From Wenzhouxiangella marina (GTDB lineage Bacteria; Pseudomonadota; Gammaproteobacteria; Xanthomonadales; Wenzhouxiangellaceae), in assembly GCF_001187785.1 (NCBI RefSeq), contig NZ_CP012154.1:2598501-2662500 (forward strand): a stretch of DNA of 64,000 bases. Reading direction: 5' to 3'. Below, piece by piece: positions 30,532 to 39,149 of this stretch. Numbering within the stretch: position 1 is the stretch's first letter; each line of letters opens with the position of its first letter. The notes below the pieces were generated by a model, which saw only the letters and a list, made by a program, of their open reading frames with translations, searched no databases and was not told the DNA's origin. The position numbers and the translations under genes are program-made.

Positions 30532-31722
30532 CTACATTGGACTGAGATCCATGAGAACCCAACGCTCTCTTTCTTCGCCCGATGCAGATTGGACCTCAAC
30601 CATTTTTTTTACAGTGGCGACGTACTTATCTTTCAATCTTGCATGTGAGACACGCTCGGGCACATGATCGCCCAATTTTCCGGCGTACTTCTGGTTTCCA
30701 TCAAGCGTCCAGAATTCATAGGTCCGTGTTCGGATATTTAAGCCGTAAAGAATGCAAGGAACCCGCACTTCTTCAGCCATTTGTAGATCCATCATGCTGA
30801 CCAATTTCAAAGCTGCGGATACTTTTTCACGCGACAATTCAACATCCGCTCGACTATCGGGCTTGGGTGACCGCCACCTCAAGTTAAGACTCGCAGATGA
30901 AGCATCTAGCTGCTCTAACAAAGCCCGGTACTTTGAAGTAACCCTCCCTTTCAACTCATGTAGCTTATTGCTAAGCAAATCCTCCTGATCTTGCGCCTGG
31001 AGAAGAAAAATGACTTCACTCATAGCTTCTCTCAGGAGAGCATCTCCAAGGATGTCTGAAAAACCGCTAGCCCTCATTGAGATTCCAAATGACCCTGCAA
31101 ACGTACCTGCTACATTCAAACGCGTCTGCTGAAGAATTTCTGCGGGGATAGCGCCTCTCAATGTAGGCTCTCCTTTGCAAACTTGACCTAACGCATCCAC
31201 TAGTTCTTGGAAAGCGCCAACGAAACTTGACAGATTTCTTGCAGGAATTTCGTTGTCGGCTCTGTCTGCAAGATCTAGTACAACGTTGACTGCTTCTCGG
31301 TTACCGCCTCTCGCCGCCTTATCGATGTCCGATAAATCTTCAACCTCGAGAGGAACTGAAACGACCCCCAAATCTGAATTGGACAAGGGCAGCCAGTCCC
31401 TCGGGACATCGTTGATACCCAAGGCATAGGTATCATCTTCACCATCGTTTATTGCAATCTTGAAACAATAGACAAATCCCTCCTCCGCCTGGAGGAAGGC
31501 CTGTCTTAGGTCTAACCCTTTTGAAGCGATGGCATTAAATCGGGATTTAGAGAGCGCCAGTAGCAAAAAAGTCACATGTTCAGGAGAATCCTCAACAGAC
31601 ATGGCCAAGTACTTCTGCCCGGTCTGATTTCGGCATAGAAATAGCCGAGGGAAATCAAAGAAGGCAAAGATCTCCTCTATCTCTAGTGCACCAAGCAGGG
31701 TCTTCTTGGGCAAGATGTTCAC
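30532..31722 (-). CDS. DUF6575-like protein, second gene of a pair
   Basis: This 396-residue cytoplasmic protein is read from a GTG at 31722, one base after the upstream stop; earlier in-frame codons lie within the upstream gene. The N-terminal ~90 residues (LGALEIEEIFAFFDFPRLFLCRN...KYLAMSV) match my recollection of the DUF6575 domain. The rest is helical with a middle ELVDALGQVCKGEPTLRG and a C-terminal beta part (ILYGLNIRTRTYEFWTLDG). It has no enzyme motif. GC content is distinctly lower than the housekeeping part, which suggests transfer. The function is unknown; the pairing suggests a two-component accessory or defence-type unit. Confidence 0.65.
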   Translation of the reverse strand: MNILPKKTLLGALEIEEIFAFFDFPRLFLCRNQTGQKYLAMSVEDSPEHVTFLLLALSKSRFNAIASKGLDLRQAFLQAEEGFVYCFKIAINDGEDDTYALGINDVPRDWLPLSNSDLGVVSVPLEVEDLSDIDKAARGGNREAVNVVLDLADRADNEIPARNLSSFVGAFQELVDALGQVCKGEPTLRGAIPAEILQQTRLNVAGTFAGSFGISMRASGFSDILGDALLREAMSEVIFLLQAQDQEDLLSNKLHELKGRVTSKYRALLEQLDASSASLNLRWRSPKPDSRADVELSREKVSAALKLVSMMDLQMAEEVRVPCILYGLNIRTRTYEFWTLDGNQKYAGKLGDHVPERVSHARLKDKYVATVKKMVEVQSASGEERERWVLMDLSPM

Positions 31723-31723
31723 G

Positions 31724-32119
31724 TTATTGCGTCGCCTCCACGACTTGGAACAATTGCCATGGCTCTTCAACTGCCTCCGGCACCCACCATGTATAGTGCT
31801 CCTTCATCTTATTGCTTGGTGTATTCTGAATTCTTCCATGTTGTGATTCCAACTCTCCAGTTGCTATGTGCTTTTTTCGCAATGCAGGCACTAGGCGACG
31901 AAGCCGCCGACAATGATCCAAGTCTACAAACACAGAAAGACCGCATGACTGGCAAGCTTTCACACCGTAATCTTTGTTCGGACTACGTTGCTTCCAACTA
32001 AGAAAATCATTTTCGTTGGGAGGACTAGCTCCCACAAGACGGTATACTCTGCCGTTTGCAGAATCGCTCGTCTTAGGTGGGCAATCATCAGGAAAGTGAT
32101 CGGGCCAAGCTTGATGCAT
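31724..32119 (-). CDS. Small partner protein with CxxC, first gene of the pair
   Basis: This 131-residue protein starts at MHQAWPDHFPDDCPP, 4-5 bases after GGGAGG; a longer frame to 32290 lacks a ribosome site. Blocks are VYRLVGASPPNENDFLSW, KACQSCGLSVF (CxxC, perhaps metal-binding) and EEPWQLFQVVEA at the end. Its TAA ends one base before the start of the next gene. I do not know the family. Spacing and strand show co-expression with the DUF6575-like gene. Confidence 0.65.
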   Translation of the reverse strand: MHQAWPDHFPDDCPPKTSDSANGRVYRLVGASPPNENDFLSWKQRSPNKDYGVKACQSCGLSVFVDLDHCRRLRRLVPALRKKHIATGELESQHGRIQNTPSNKMKEHYTWWVPEAVEEPWQLFQVVEATQ

Positions 32120-32459
32120 TGAGCCTCCCTTTGCGTCAGAATTTTTCAGGCTTTGATGTGTATAACGGGCGAAGAAGTTCAAACCGTTCGAAATCGAATT
32201 AATTCGAGCCAACCTCGCCGTCAATTTGGAAGGGCGCGTGTTCCAGCCAGGAGCCGGATAAGATGTTTCACCCGACATCAAATGAATCATTCCTAGTCAT
32301 GCCACCACACCGCCAACGTAAGCGAATATTGGCAGAGACGTGCGGCTGCCGTCAAATTCCGGACGGATACAGTCACAGCACCCGCCTCCAATTGCGCGCC
32401 CCACACAGCTGACAGTTTTCCGAGCCTTTTCTCAGGAATCGCAGGGCAACAGCTAATCT

Positions 32460-33248
32460 TCAGTCCCAATCACCCCAAATCGTCCCCCTCAAATATTCCA
32501 CCGCACGCCCGGTTAAACGAACGCGATCGCCGGCCAGCTCGCAAAGCAACGTGCCCCCACGTTTCGACGCCTGACGAGCAATAAGCTCGGTCTTCCCCAA
32601 CCGCTCCGCCCAATACGGCACCAACTTGCAGTGCGCCGACCCCGTCACCGGATCCTCATCCACCTGCAACTTCGGAAAAAAGCACCGACTGACAAAATCA
32701 AACGCCTTCCCCGGCGCCGTCGCCAGCACCCCCCGCCGATCCAACCGCTTCAACACCGCAAAATCCGGCTCCAACCCCCGCACCTGCTCCTCACTCTCGA
32801 ACACCGCCACATAATCCGGCGCCCCCAACAAGGCCACCGGCTCCGCCCCCAGGCCCTCGACGATCTCCGGCAACATCTCCATCGGCTCAGGCTTGATCGC
32901 CGGAAAGTCCAGCGTCAGCCCCTGCTCGCCTTTCTCGACCGTCAACTCACCACTGCGACTCAGAAACCGAATGACCGGCTCCGAATACCCCAGATGCTCG
33001 AACAACACGTGCGCACTCGCCAGGGTCGCATGACCGCAGAGGTCGACCTCGGCCTCGGGCGTGAACCAGCGCAGCTGGTAGGCTTCCCCTTCCCTGACGA
33101 AGAAGGCCGTTTCCGACAGATTGTTCTCCATCGCAATCGCCTGCATCACCCCATCCGGCAGCCAGGCCTCCAGCGGCACCACGGCGGCGGGGTTGCCTTC
33201 GAAGAGGCGATCGGCAAAGGCGTCGACCTGAAAGAGCTTGAGTTCCAT
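32460..33248 (-). CDS. PhzF family isomerase
   Basis: This 262-residue protein is of the PhzF/diaminopimelate-epimerase fold. MELKLFQVDAFADRLFEGNPAAV is the family start. Glu46 in NLSETAFF is the expected general acid/base. DLCGHATLASAHVLF and DEDPVTGSAHCKLVPYW are the two hallmark motifs of the duplicated domains. Family members isomerise or epimerise small acids, and only a few act in phenazine synthesis. No phz genes are nearby, so the substrate is unknown. Confidence 0.9.
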   Translation of the reverse strand: MELKLFQVDAFADRLFEGNPAAVVPLEAWLPDGVMQAIAMENNLSETAFFVREGEAYQLRWFTPEAEVDLCGHATLASAHVLFEHLGYSEPVIRFLSRSGELTVEKGEQGLTLDFPAIKPEPMEMLPEIVEGLGAEPVALLGAPDYVAVFESEEQVRGLEPDFAVLKRLDRRGVLATAPGKAFDFVSRCFFPKLQVDEDPVTGSAHCKLVPYWAERLGKTELIARQASKRGGTLLCELAGDRVRLTGRAVEYLRGTIWGDWD

Positions 33249-33303
33249 ATCCTGCTAACCTGTCGTCGTTTTCAGCAACGATAGCAGAGGCGGCAGGGAC
33301 ACG

Positions 33304-33750
33304 ATGGCCAGAATCTGGGTAGACGCAGACGCCTGTCCGGGGCCGATCAAGGAGATCCTGTTCCGCGCCGCCGAACGGACGAACACGCGCCTGACTCTGG
33401 TGGCGAATCACCCCTTGGCCACACGCCCCTCGCCGCTGATCGACGCGATCCAGGTGTCATCGGGCTTCGACGTGGCCGACTCGGAAATCGTCAAGCGCCT
33501 GTCCCCGGGCGATCTGGTCATCACCGCCGACATCCCCCTGTCCTCGGAGGCCATCGACAAGGGCGCCCTGGCCCTGAACCCCAGAGGGGAGCTCTACACC
33601 AAGGCCACCATCAAGGCGCGCCTGAGCATGCGCAACTTCATGGACTCCCTGCGCTCCGCGGGCGTCCAGACCGGTGGGCCATCGGCCTTGAGCAAAGCAG
33701 ACCGAAAACGCTTTGCTGATCAACTGGATCGGTGGCTGGCGAAAAGATAG
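33304..33750 (+). CDS. YaiI/YqxD family protein (UPF0178, DUF188)
   Basis: This 148-residue protein begins [23 protein letters not shown], the exact family signature with D-A-D-A-C-P, followed by [34 protein letters not shown] and [12 protein letters not shown]188 proteins have a PIN-like nuclease fold with conserved acidic residues; the biological role is not known. It is divergent from phzF with 55 bp between starts, and purine-rich repeats begin right after its stop. Confidence 0.9.
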   Translation: MARIWVDADACPGPIKEILFRAAERTNTRLTLVANHPLATRPSPLIDAIQVSSGFDVADSEIVKRLSPGDLVITADIPLSSEAIDKGALALNPRGELYTKATIKARLSMRNFMDSLRSAGVQTGGPSALSKADRKRFADQLDRWLAKR

Positions 33751-33972
33751 AACCTTTAGATCGCAAAGCAGCGAAGCAGCGAAGCAGGAAAGAAAAGCAA
33801 AACACTTAAAGCAAAATCTTTTGGTCGCGAAGCAGCAAAGCAGCAAAGAAAAAGACCAGGGAAGAAAGCTGTTTGGAATAAATGGCGTTTCTACTCCGCA
33901 CGCGCTTCGCGCAAATTTTTTTATTTCTTGCCTTTCTTTGCTGCTTCGCTGCTTTGCGATTCAAAGATTTTG
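33751..33972. mobile_element. Copy 1 of AAGCAGCGAAG inverted-repeat element, no gene
   Basis: The left arm (33751-33860) has units TCGCAAAGCAGCGAAGCAGC and TCGCGAAGCAGCAAAGCAGC; the right arm (33923-33972) has the reverse, CTTTGCTGCTTCGCTGCTTT. The core includes AAGCTGTTTGGAATAAATGG and CACGCGCTTCG. It lies between the convergent yaiI and argE genes. Its core resembles that of copy 2. The whole could fold as a long hairpin. Confidence 0.7.
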
Positions 33973-33974
33973 AA

Positions 33975-35147
33975 TCACGACCGACTGAGGTAAGCAATCA
34001 CGTCGTCCACCATCCGCTCGCAACGTTCCAGTTCGGCCGGGTCGATGAATTCGTTCGGCTGGTGGGCCTGGTCGATGGAGCCGGGGCCGCAGACGACGCT
34101 GCTGATGCCGGCGCGCTGGAAGCTGCCGGCTTCCGTGGCGAAGGACACGGCGCCCGAGCCGCCGTCGCGGACGCCATTCAGGCTCCGCACCCAGGTCTCG
34201 GCGCGGGCCTCCGGGTCCGGCATCAGGGGTGGCACGCGGGCGATGGGCGTGGTCTCGACGCTCGCCTCGGGGGCGAACTCACGCAGGTCCGGCAGCACTT
34301 CGGTCTCGATGAAGTCCTGCATGGCGGTGATGATTTCCTCCGGGTCCTCGTCGGGCAGGCCACGGTATTCCCACAGGAACTCGCAGTGGGCGGGCAGGAT
34401 GTTGACCGCCGTGCCGCCGTCGATGCGGCCGACCTGCACCGTGGTCCAGGGCGGTTCGCAGCCCGAGTCCACGGCGGCGGCGCGCTTGCCTTCGCCGATC
34501 TGGCGCAGCTGTTCGATGATGCGCGCGGCGGCGAAGATCGCGCCGGCGCCGCGGTGCGGCTGGCTGGAATGCGCGGCCTGCCCCGTCACCACCGTGCGGA
34601 AAACGTTGATCGACTTGTGGGCCCGGACGATCTGCATCGTCGTCGGCTCGCCGATGATCGCGTAGGCCGGCTTTTCAAAGTGCGCCAGGGCATCGTCGAC
34701 CATGCGGTCGATGCCCAGGCAGCCGACCTCCTCGTCGTAGGACAGGGCCAGGCAGAGGGGCTTGTTCAGGCTCGCCGGGTCGAGATCGGCCAGGCGCGAG
34801 AGGAAGACGGCGGAGAAACCCTTCATGTCCGAGCTGCCGCGACCGTAGAGGAGGCCCTCCTTCTCGGTCAACTGAAAAGGATCCGTGTGCCAGTCCTGGC
34901 CATCGACGGGCACCACGTCCGTGTGGCCGGACAGGACCACGCCGCCCGGCGCGTCCGGACCGATGACGGCGTAAAGGTTGGCCTTGGTCCCGTCCTCGTT
35001 CACCGTGCGCCGACAGCGGGCGCCAAAGGTCGACAGGTAGTCCTCGACGAAGTCGATCAGGGGCAGATTGCTGTCGCGAGACACGGTCGGGAAGGCGACC
35101 AGCTTGGCGAGCATTTCGATACTGGACAGGGCGGCGCGATCGTTCAT
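33975..35147 (-). CDS. argE: Acetylornithine deacetylase (ArgE)-type M20 peptidase
   Basis: This 390-residue M20 metallopeptidase has the zinc sites GHTDVVPVDG, GRGSSDMKG, YDEEVGCLG and IGEPT, and a late LPAHCEFLWEYRGLP. FPTVSRDSNLPLIDFVEDYL at the start is ArgE-like. ArgE removes the acetyl group of N-acetylornithine in arginine synthesis. No other arg genes lie nearby. Co-direction with a solute symporter 37 bp away could instead mean a salvage role for N-acyl amino acids. Confidence 0.86.
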   Translation of the reverse strand: MNDRAALSSIEMLAKLVAFPTVSRDSNLPLIDFVEDYLSTFGARCRRTVNEDGTKANLYAVIGPDAPGGVVLSGHTDVVPVDGQDWHTDPFQLTEKEGLLYGRGSSDMKGFSAVFLSRLADLDPASLNKPLCLALSYDEEVGCLGIDRMVDDALAHFEKPAYAIIGEPTTMQIVRAHKSINVFRTVVTGQAAHSSQPHRGAGAIFAAARIIEQLRQIGEGKRAAAVDSGCEPPWTTVQVGRIDGGTAVNILPAHCEFLWEYRGLPDEDPEEIITAMQDFIETEVLPDLREFAPEASVETTPIARVPPLMPDPEARAETWVRSLNGVRDGGSGAVSFATEAGSFQRAGISSVVCGPGSIDQAHQPNEFIDPAELERCERMVDDVIAYLSRS

Positions 35148-35184
35148 GTCGGAAAGGGTCTGTCGTTGAGTTCCTTCTAGATTA

Positions 35185-36657
35185 TCAGTCGGCCGTGGCC
35201 GGTGAGAGATAGGCGCGCACCTGCTCGGCAGGCTGGGCCGGGGTCAGGAGCGACACGATCACCAGCACCGGAACGTGGACCATCAGGCCCAGCAGGCCTT
35301 CGTGAATTCCGAAGGGCCGCCAGTCGGGCTGGAAGAAGAACAGCAGGGCCGTGGCCGCCCCGGCCAGGAGCCCGGCGATGGCCCCGGGCGTGGTCGCGCG
35401 CGACCAGAACAGGGCCGCGAGCACCGGCGGGGCCAGCTGGGCGATGATGCCGTAGGAAGTCAGCAGGAGCACGACCAGGGAGATGCCTTCGGCGACGGCA
35501 AAGTAATAGGCCACGCCACCGGCCGCCAGCACCAGCAAGCGGATCAGCTGCCGCTGCCGGGCTTCGTCCAAATCGACGAAGGGCCGGACGCCATCTTCGA
35601 CCGCCACGGAGGCCGTGGCATGCAACAGCGCATCGCCGGTGGACATGGAGGCGGACAGGGCGCCGGCGCAGAACAGGCCGACGACGATCAGGGGCAGATC
35701 GACGTTCAGGATCAGGTACGGCAGGATGAAGTCGGGCCTCGGCAGCTCGTCGACGAAGAGCACGCCGGCAAAGCCGATCAGGAACACGGGCAGCAGGAAC
35801 AGCTGGAAGGTCGGGAACCAGACCACGGTCCGCTGGATGATGCGCCCGTCGCGGGCCGTGAAGGCCTTCATGAACAGATGCGGCCACATGGTCAGGCCGA
35901 TGGCGCTGATCAGGATCGCGCTGGTGTAGCCGCCCCAGGTCCAGGGCTCGCCGCCGGCGGTCAGGCCCGGCGTGGCCAGCAGCTCGGGACGCTCGGCCAG
36001 GATCGCCTCGAACATCGGCCCGATGCCACCGTAGAGGGCGTAGGGAAGGTAGAGCCCCAGGGCCCAGGCGATGACGATCATGAACACGCCCTGGAGCGTA
36101 TTGGTCCAGCCGACGGCGGCGACGCCGCTGACGAGCACGTAGATCAGCACGATGCCATAGGCGATCGCCGCCCCGGCCCAGAGCGGCACATGGCCTTCCG
36201 TGACCGCCTCGACGACGATCCCGGCGCCGCGCATCTGCAGGGTGATGTAGGGAATCAGAGCCGCGACGGAAATCAGCACGATCAGCACGGACAGGAAGCG
36301 GGACGGAAAGCGCCCGGTCAGGAACTGGCCCTGGGTCACGTGTCCGAGCTGACGACCGATACGCGCGACCTTGGGCCCGACGACGTACCAGGGCACCATG
36401 CCGAGCACCCCGTAGGACAGGATGTAGAAGGCCGCCGCGCCGCGCGAATAGGCCCAGCCGGGCCCACCGAGAAAGGCGAAGGCGGAAAACACCGTCGCGC
36501 CGGTGACGAAGTACATGACCAGGAAGCCGAAGTTGCGGTCGCCCGCCACGAAACCGGTCACCGTCGCCGAGGTGCCGCGCCCGGCGCGCAGGCCCACGAA
36601 CAGAGTCAGGCCCAGGTAGGCCGCGATCATCGCCGTGATGAGGACCCAGTCGGCCAT
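35185..36657 (-). CDS. Sodium:solute symporter family transporter
   Basis: This 490-residue protein has about 13 TM segments. VTGFVAGDRNFGFLVMYFVTGATVFSAFAFLGGPGWAYSRG is the SSS opening (quoted in parts: VTGFVAGDRN, FSAFAFLGGPGW), where helix 1 carries sodium-site residues. GVAAVGWTNTLQGVFMIV and FCAGALSASMSTGDALLH are later family signatures. It is a probable sodium/organic-acid or amino-acid uptake carrier. It overlaps its small partner gene by one base (TGATG) and precedes argE. Confidence 0.9.
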   Translation of the reverse strand: MADWVLITAMIAAYLGLTLFVGLRAGRGTSATVTGFVAGDRNFGFLVMYFVTGATVFSAFAFLGGPGWAYSRGAAAFYILSYGVLGMVPWYVVGPKVARIGRQLGHVTQGQFLTGRFPSRFLSVLIVLISVAALIPYITLQMRGAGIVVEAVTEGHVPLWAGAAIAYGIVLIYVLVSGVAAVGWTNTLQGVFMIVIAWALGLYLPYALYGGIGPMFEAILAERPELLATPGLTAGGEPWTWGGYTSAILISAIGLTMWPHLFMKAFTARDGRIIQRTVVWFPTFQLFLLPVFLIGFAGVLFVDELPRPDFILPYLILNVDLPLIVVGLFCAGALSASMSTGDALLHATASVAVEDGVRPFVDLDEARQRQLIRLLVLAAGGVAYYFAVAEGISLVVLLLTSYGIIAQLAPPVLAALFWSRATTPGAIAGLLAGAATALLFFFQPDWRPFGIHEGLLGLMVHVPVLVIVSLLTPAQPAEQVRAYLSPATAD

Positions 36658-36869
36658 CAGGACTCGCCTCCGCCCTGCTCTGCCCGATCGAGCACCAGGA
36701 GCATGATGAAGCCGAGGATGATCCAGCCGACGGGCCAGGCCAGGGACAGGGGCAGGCCGAAGACGAAGGGCTCGGCGGCGCTGAAGAAGCTCGCCACGGG
36801 CCAGGTCAGGGCCAGCAGATTGAGCACGAAAAAGACCGCCACCACGCGGCGGATCACGGGACGACGCAT
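36657..36869 (-). CDS. DUF3311 small membrane protein
   Basis: This 70-residue protein begins MRRPVIRRVVAVFFVLNLLA, 8 bases after GAGG; a GTG at 36908 would add 13 unrelated residues. It has two TM segments with FVFGLPLSLAWPVGWIILGF, the DUF3311 signature. Small DUF3311 proteins precede SSS transporters and are thought to be accessory subunits. It is coupled to the symporter gene by a one-base overlap and is divergent from thrE by 47 bp. Confidence 0.82.
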   Translation of the reverse strand: MRRPVIRRVVAVFFVLNLLALTWPVASFFSAAEPFVFGLPLSLAWPVGWIILGFIMLLVLDRAEQGGGES

Positions 36870-36916
36870 GGCATTTCCCTCGGTGCGCGAGGGGCCATTA
36901 TGCGACACTTCCGCCC

Positions 36917-38164
36917 ATGGACGAGCCGACCCTTCTCGACGACGAGCCGCAACCCTACGAGGCCAGCCGCCTCGGCACCCTGGTACTCAACCTGGGTCGG
37001 GCCCTGCTGCACGTCGGCTCGCCGGCGCACCGCCTGGAGGCCGCCATGCAGGTGATGGCCGACCGCCTGGGCCTGCGCGCCGAGTTCTTCTCGACCCCGA
37101 CCTCCCTGATCGTGTCCCTGGGCGATGAATCGCGCCAGCAGACCTTTCTGGCCCGCTCCGACCCCGGCTCGCCCAATCTCTCGAAGCTGGCGGATCTGAC
37201 CGAAGTGATGGAGGACCTGGCCGACAAGCGCATCGACCCGATCGAGGCCGACCGTCGCGTGCGCGAGATCGACGCCGCGCCCGCCCGCTTCGGCTTCTGG
37301 TGGCAGCTGTTCGGCTTCATCGCCATCGCCGGTGGCGTCACACCGCTGATCGGCGGCGGCTGGCGCGAGACGGCGCTGGCCACGGTGCTCGGCACGATCA
37401 CCGGCCTGGCCGTGCTGCTGCTGGGCTCACATATGGAGCGGGCACGGCTGATCGCGCCCCTGGCCGCCACCCTGACCACTTTCCTCGGCACGCTCTGGTG
37501 CGGCTACGACGCCCAGACGGCACTCATGCCCGCCCTGATCGCCAGCATCATCGCCCTGCTTCCGGGGATGGACCTGACCACGGCCTGTCGAGAACTGTCC
37601 ACGGGCCATCTCGTGTCCGGCTCGTCACGCCTGGCCTCGGCGGTGATGGTCTTTGCCCTGATCACCTTCGGCCTGGCGGTCGGCGGTCTGGCCGGTCAGG
37701 CCATCGTCGGCCCCGTCGGCCTGGTCAATCCCCAGGCCGCACCCGAATGGCTGACGCCCATCGGCCTGCTGATCGCCTGCGTCGGCCTGGTGATCCTGTT
37801 CCAGGGCCATCGCCGCGACTGGTTCTGGATGCTGCTGGCCAGCCTGATCGCCTGGGCCAGCTCCTTCATCGGCGTCTGGATCAATGCCCCGGTGATCGGC
37901 GCCTTCGCCGGCGCGCTGTTCGTCGGGCTGGCGGGCAATGTCTTCGTGCGCTTCACGGGCCGGCCCGGCTCGATCATGCACATGCCCGGGCTGATCCTGC
38001 TGGTGCCGGGCTCCATCGGCCTTCGCTCGCTGGCGACGCTCCTCGATCATGATGTGATTTCGGGCATCGAGACCGCCCTGCTGGCGGGTATGATTGCGGT
38101 GGCGCTGACCACCGGCATGATCGTCTCGAGCGTGCTGCTGCCGCCGCGCAAGAACGCGCTGTAA
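36917..38164 (+). CDS. Threonine/serine exporter ThrE family
   Basis: This 415-residue protein has an N-terminal soluble ThrE domain (LGRALLHVGSPAHRLEAAMQVM and FFSTPTSLIVSLGD) followed by ten TM segments covering both membrane halves (ThrE and ThrE_2). PGSIMHMPGLILLVPGSIGL near the end is the conserved C-terminal part. Members export threonine and serine by proton exchange and limit their build-up. The full-length single-chain form, as in Corynebacterium ThrE, is present here. Confidence 0.88.
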   Translation: MDEPTLLDDEPQPYEASRLGTLVLNLGRALLHVGSPAHRLEAAMQVMADRLGLRAEFFSTPTSLIVSLGDESRQQTFLARSDPGSPNLSKLADLTEVMEDLADKRIDPIEADRRVREIDAAPARFGFWWQLFGFIAIAGGVTPLIGGGWRETALATVLGTITGLAVLLLGSHMERARLIAPLAATLTTFLGTLWCGYDAQTALMPALIASIIALLPGMDLTTACRELSTGHLVSGSSRLASAVMVFALITFGLAVGGLAGQAIVGPVGLVNPQAAPEWLTPIGLLIACVGLVILFQGHRRDWFWMLLASLIAWASSFIGVWINAPVIGAFAGALFVGLAGNVFVRFTGRPGSIMHMPGLILLVPGSIGLRSLATLLDHDVISGIETALLAGMIAVALTTGMIVSSVLLPPRKNAL

Positions 38165-38198
38165 CTCGACAAGAATTCAATATCGGGGAGATTCCAAG

Positions 38199-38471
38199 AT
38201 GGCCATCGACGTCATCAAGACCCACGGCAAGACCCTGGAAGAGGCGCAGAAGGTCGCCGACGACCTCGCGCGGGACCTGGCCGACAAGTTCGCCGTCAAC
38301 TACGGCTGGGACGGCGACACGATCGTGTTCGAGCGGATGGGCGTCCATGGCGAGATCGACGTCAATTCGGAGGTCGTGCACGTGCGGGCCCAGCTGGGCT
38401 TCCTGCTGTCCTACCTGGAGCCGGCGGTGGAAAGGGAAGTCAATCGCTATCTCGACGAGCACTTCGCCTGA
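38199..38471 (+). CDS. Polyhydroxyalkanoic acid system family protein
   Basis: This 90-residue protein has the PHA_gran_rgn (TIGR02610) pattern: helix KTLEEAQKVADDLARDLADKF, strand YGWDGDTIVFERMGVHGEIDV and helix LSYLEPAVEREVNRYLDEHF. Relatives sit near PHA synthesis genes; their exact role in granules is not proven, and none of those genes is visible here. It follows thrE by 34 bp and is followed by an AAGCAGC element. Confidence 0.82.
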   Translation: MAIDVIKTHGKTLEEAQKVADDLARDLADKFAVNYGWDGDTIVFERMGVHGEIDVNSEVVHVRAQLGFLLSYLEPAVEREVNRYLDEHFA

Positions 38472-38491
38472 CTACAGGATCAAAGACAAAA

Positions 38492-38660
38492 GCAGAATCC
38501 TTGAATCGCGAAGCAGCGAAGCAGCAAAGAATAAAGACCAAGAAAATAGCTTTTCGAAATCAAAGGCTTTTGTCCCACGCGCGCTTCGAATCTGCGGGTC
38601 AAATCTTCTGATCTTTTACTTTTCTTTGCTGCTTCGCTGCTTTGCGATCTAAAGGTTTTT
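38492..38660. mobile_element. Copy 2 of AAGCAGCGAAG inverted-repeat element, no gene
   Basis: The left arm (38497-38545, TTGAATCGCGAAGCAGCGAA) and right arm (38617-38660, CTTTGCTGCTTCGCTGCTTT) are inverted. Between them AGCTTTTCGAAATCAAAGGC and CACGCGCGCTTCGAA parallel the core of copy 1. It is intergenic between two converging genes. Confidence 0.7.
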
Positions 38661-38676
38661 CTTTCAATCTCGAGGT

Positions 38677-39000
38677 TTAGTCGGCTTCGCAGCGGTAGAT
38701 GCCATAGCGTCCCTTGCCCGGGCCCATTCGGCCCTCGTCCACCAGGCGATTGCCGCCAAGTTCATACGCCGAGTTGCGCGCCAGGGTCAGCAGCTCCTCC
38801 TCGATCGTGCTCGGGCTGCGCTGGACGCCTGCGACCCGGTCGCGGACCGAGACCGTGGTCTCACCCAGGCGCTCGCAGTGGTGCACCTGATGGCGCTCCA
38901 CGAGCCGAATCCGGTACGAGCCGGGTTCAGGCTGAACCCAGACGCAGCCGGCCAGCGCGGCAATCGTCAGCAACACGGTAAGCAGTCGAATCGGGGTCAT
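38677..39000 (-). CDS. DUF4156-like lipoprotein
   Basis: This 107-residue protein is read from the ATG at 39000 before a lipoprotein signal (VLLTIAALAGC, lipobox L-A-G-C, Cys19); the longer frame adds a hydrophilic run. CERLGETTVSVRDRVAGVQR and VEEELLTLARNSAYELGGN-like residues (IEEELLTLARNSAYELGGN), ending YGIYRC, are the DUF4156 pattern. The role of the family is unknown; RcsF and YjeI-type small lipoproteins share the fold. It is probably anchored to the outer membrane. Confidence 0.78.
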   Translation of the reverse strand: MTPIRLLTVLLTIAALAGCVWVQPEPGSYRIRLVERHQVHHCERLGETTVSVRDRVAGVQRSPSTIEEELLTLARNSAYELGGNRLVDEGRMGPGKGRYGIYRCEAD

Positions 39001-39149
39001 GGGGGCATGCGCCTCGGCAGGAGTCCGATTGCTTCGACGCTGCCGCGCGAGCGCAGTTCCGTCCCGTCCTGTGCGCATCTGCACGAAAGCGAGGCCAACC
39101 TGCGATAATGGGCGGTCTTGTTCAACCGTATCGACTACGAGGACCCCTC

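Noticed and set aside
14300-31000. Integron cassette array (many small genes separated by repeats)
   Set aside because: No attC core sites (RYYYAAC/GTTRRRY pairs) or integrase were seen; the repeats are RAYT leaders and REP units.
32460-33248. Phenazine biosynthesis cluster suggested by PhzF
   Set aside because: No other phz genes are present; the PhzF family is broad.
33751-33972. CRISPR array
   Set aside because: The AAGCAGC repeats are irregular, contain no unique spacers of equal length and occur as inverted pairs; no cas genes.
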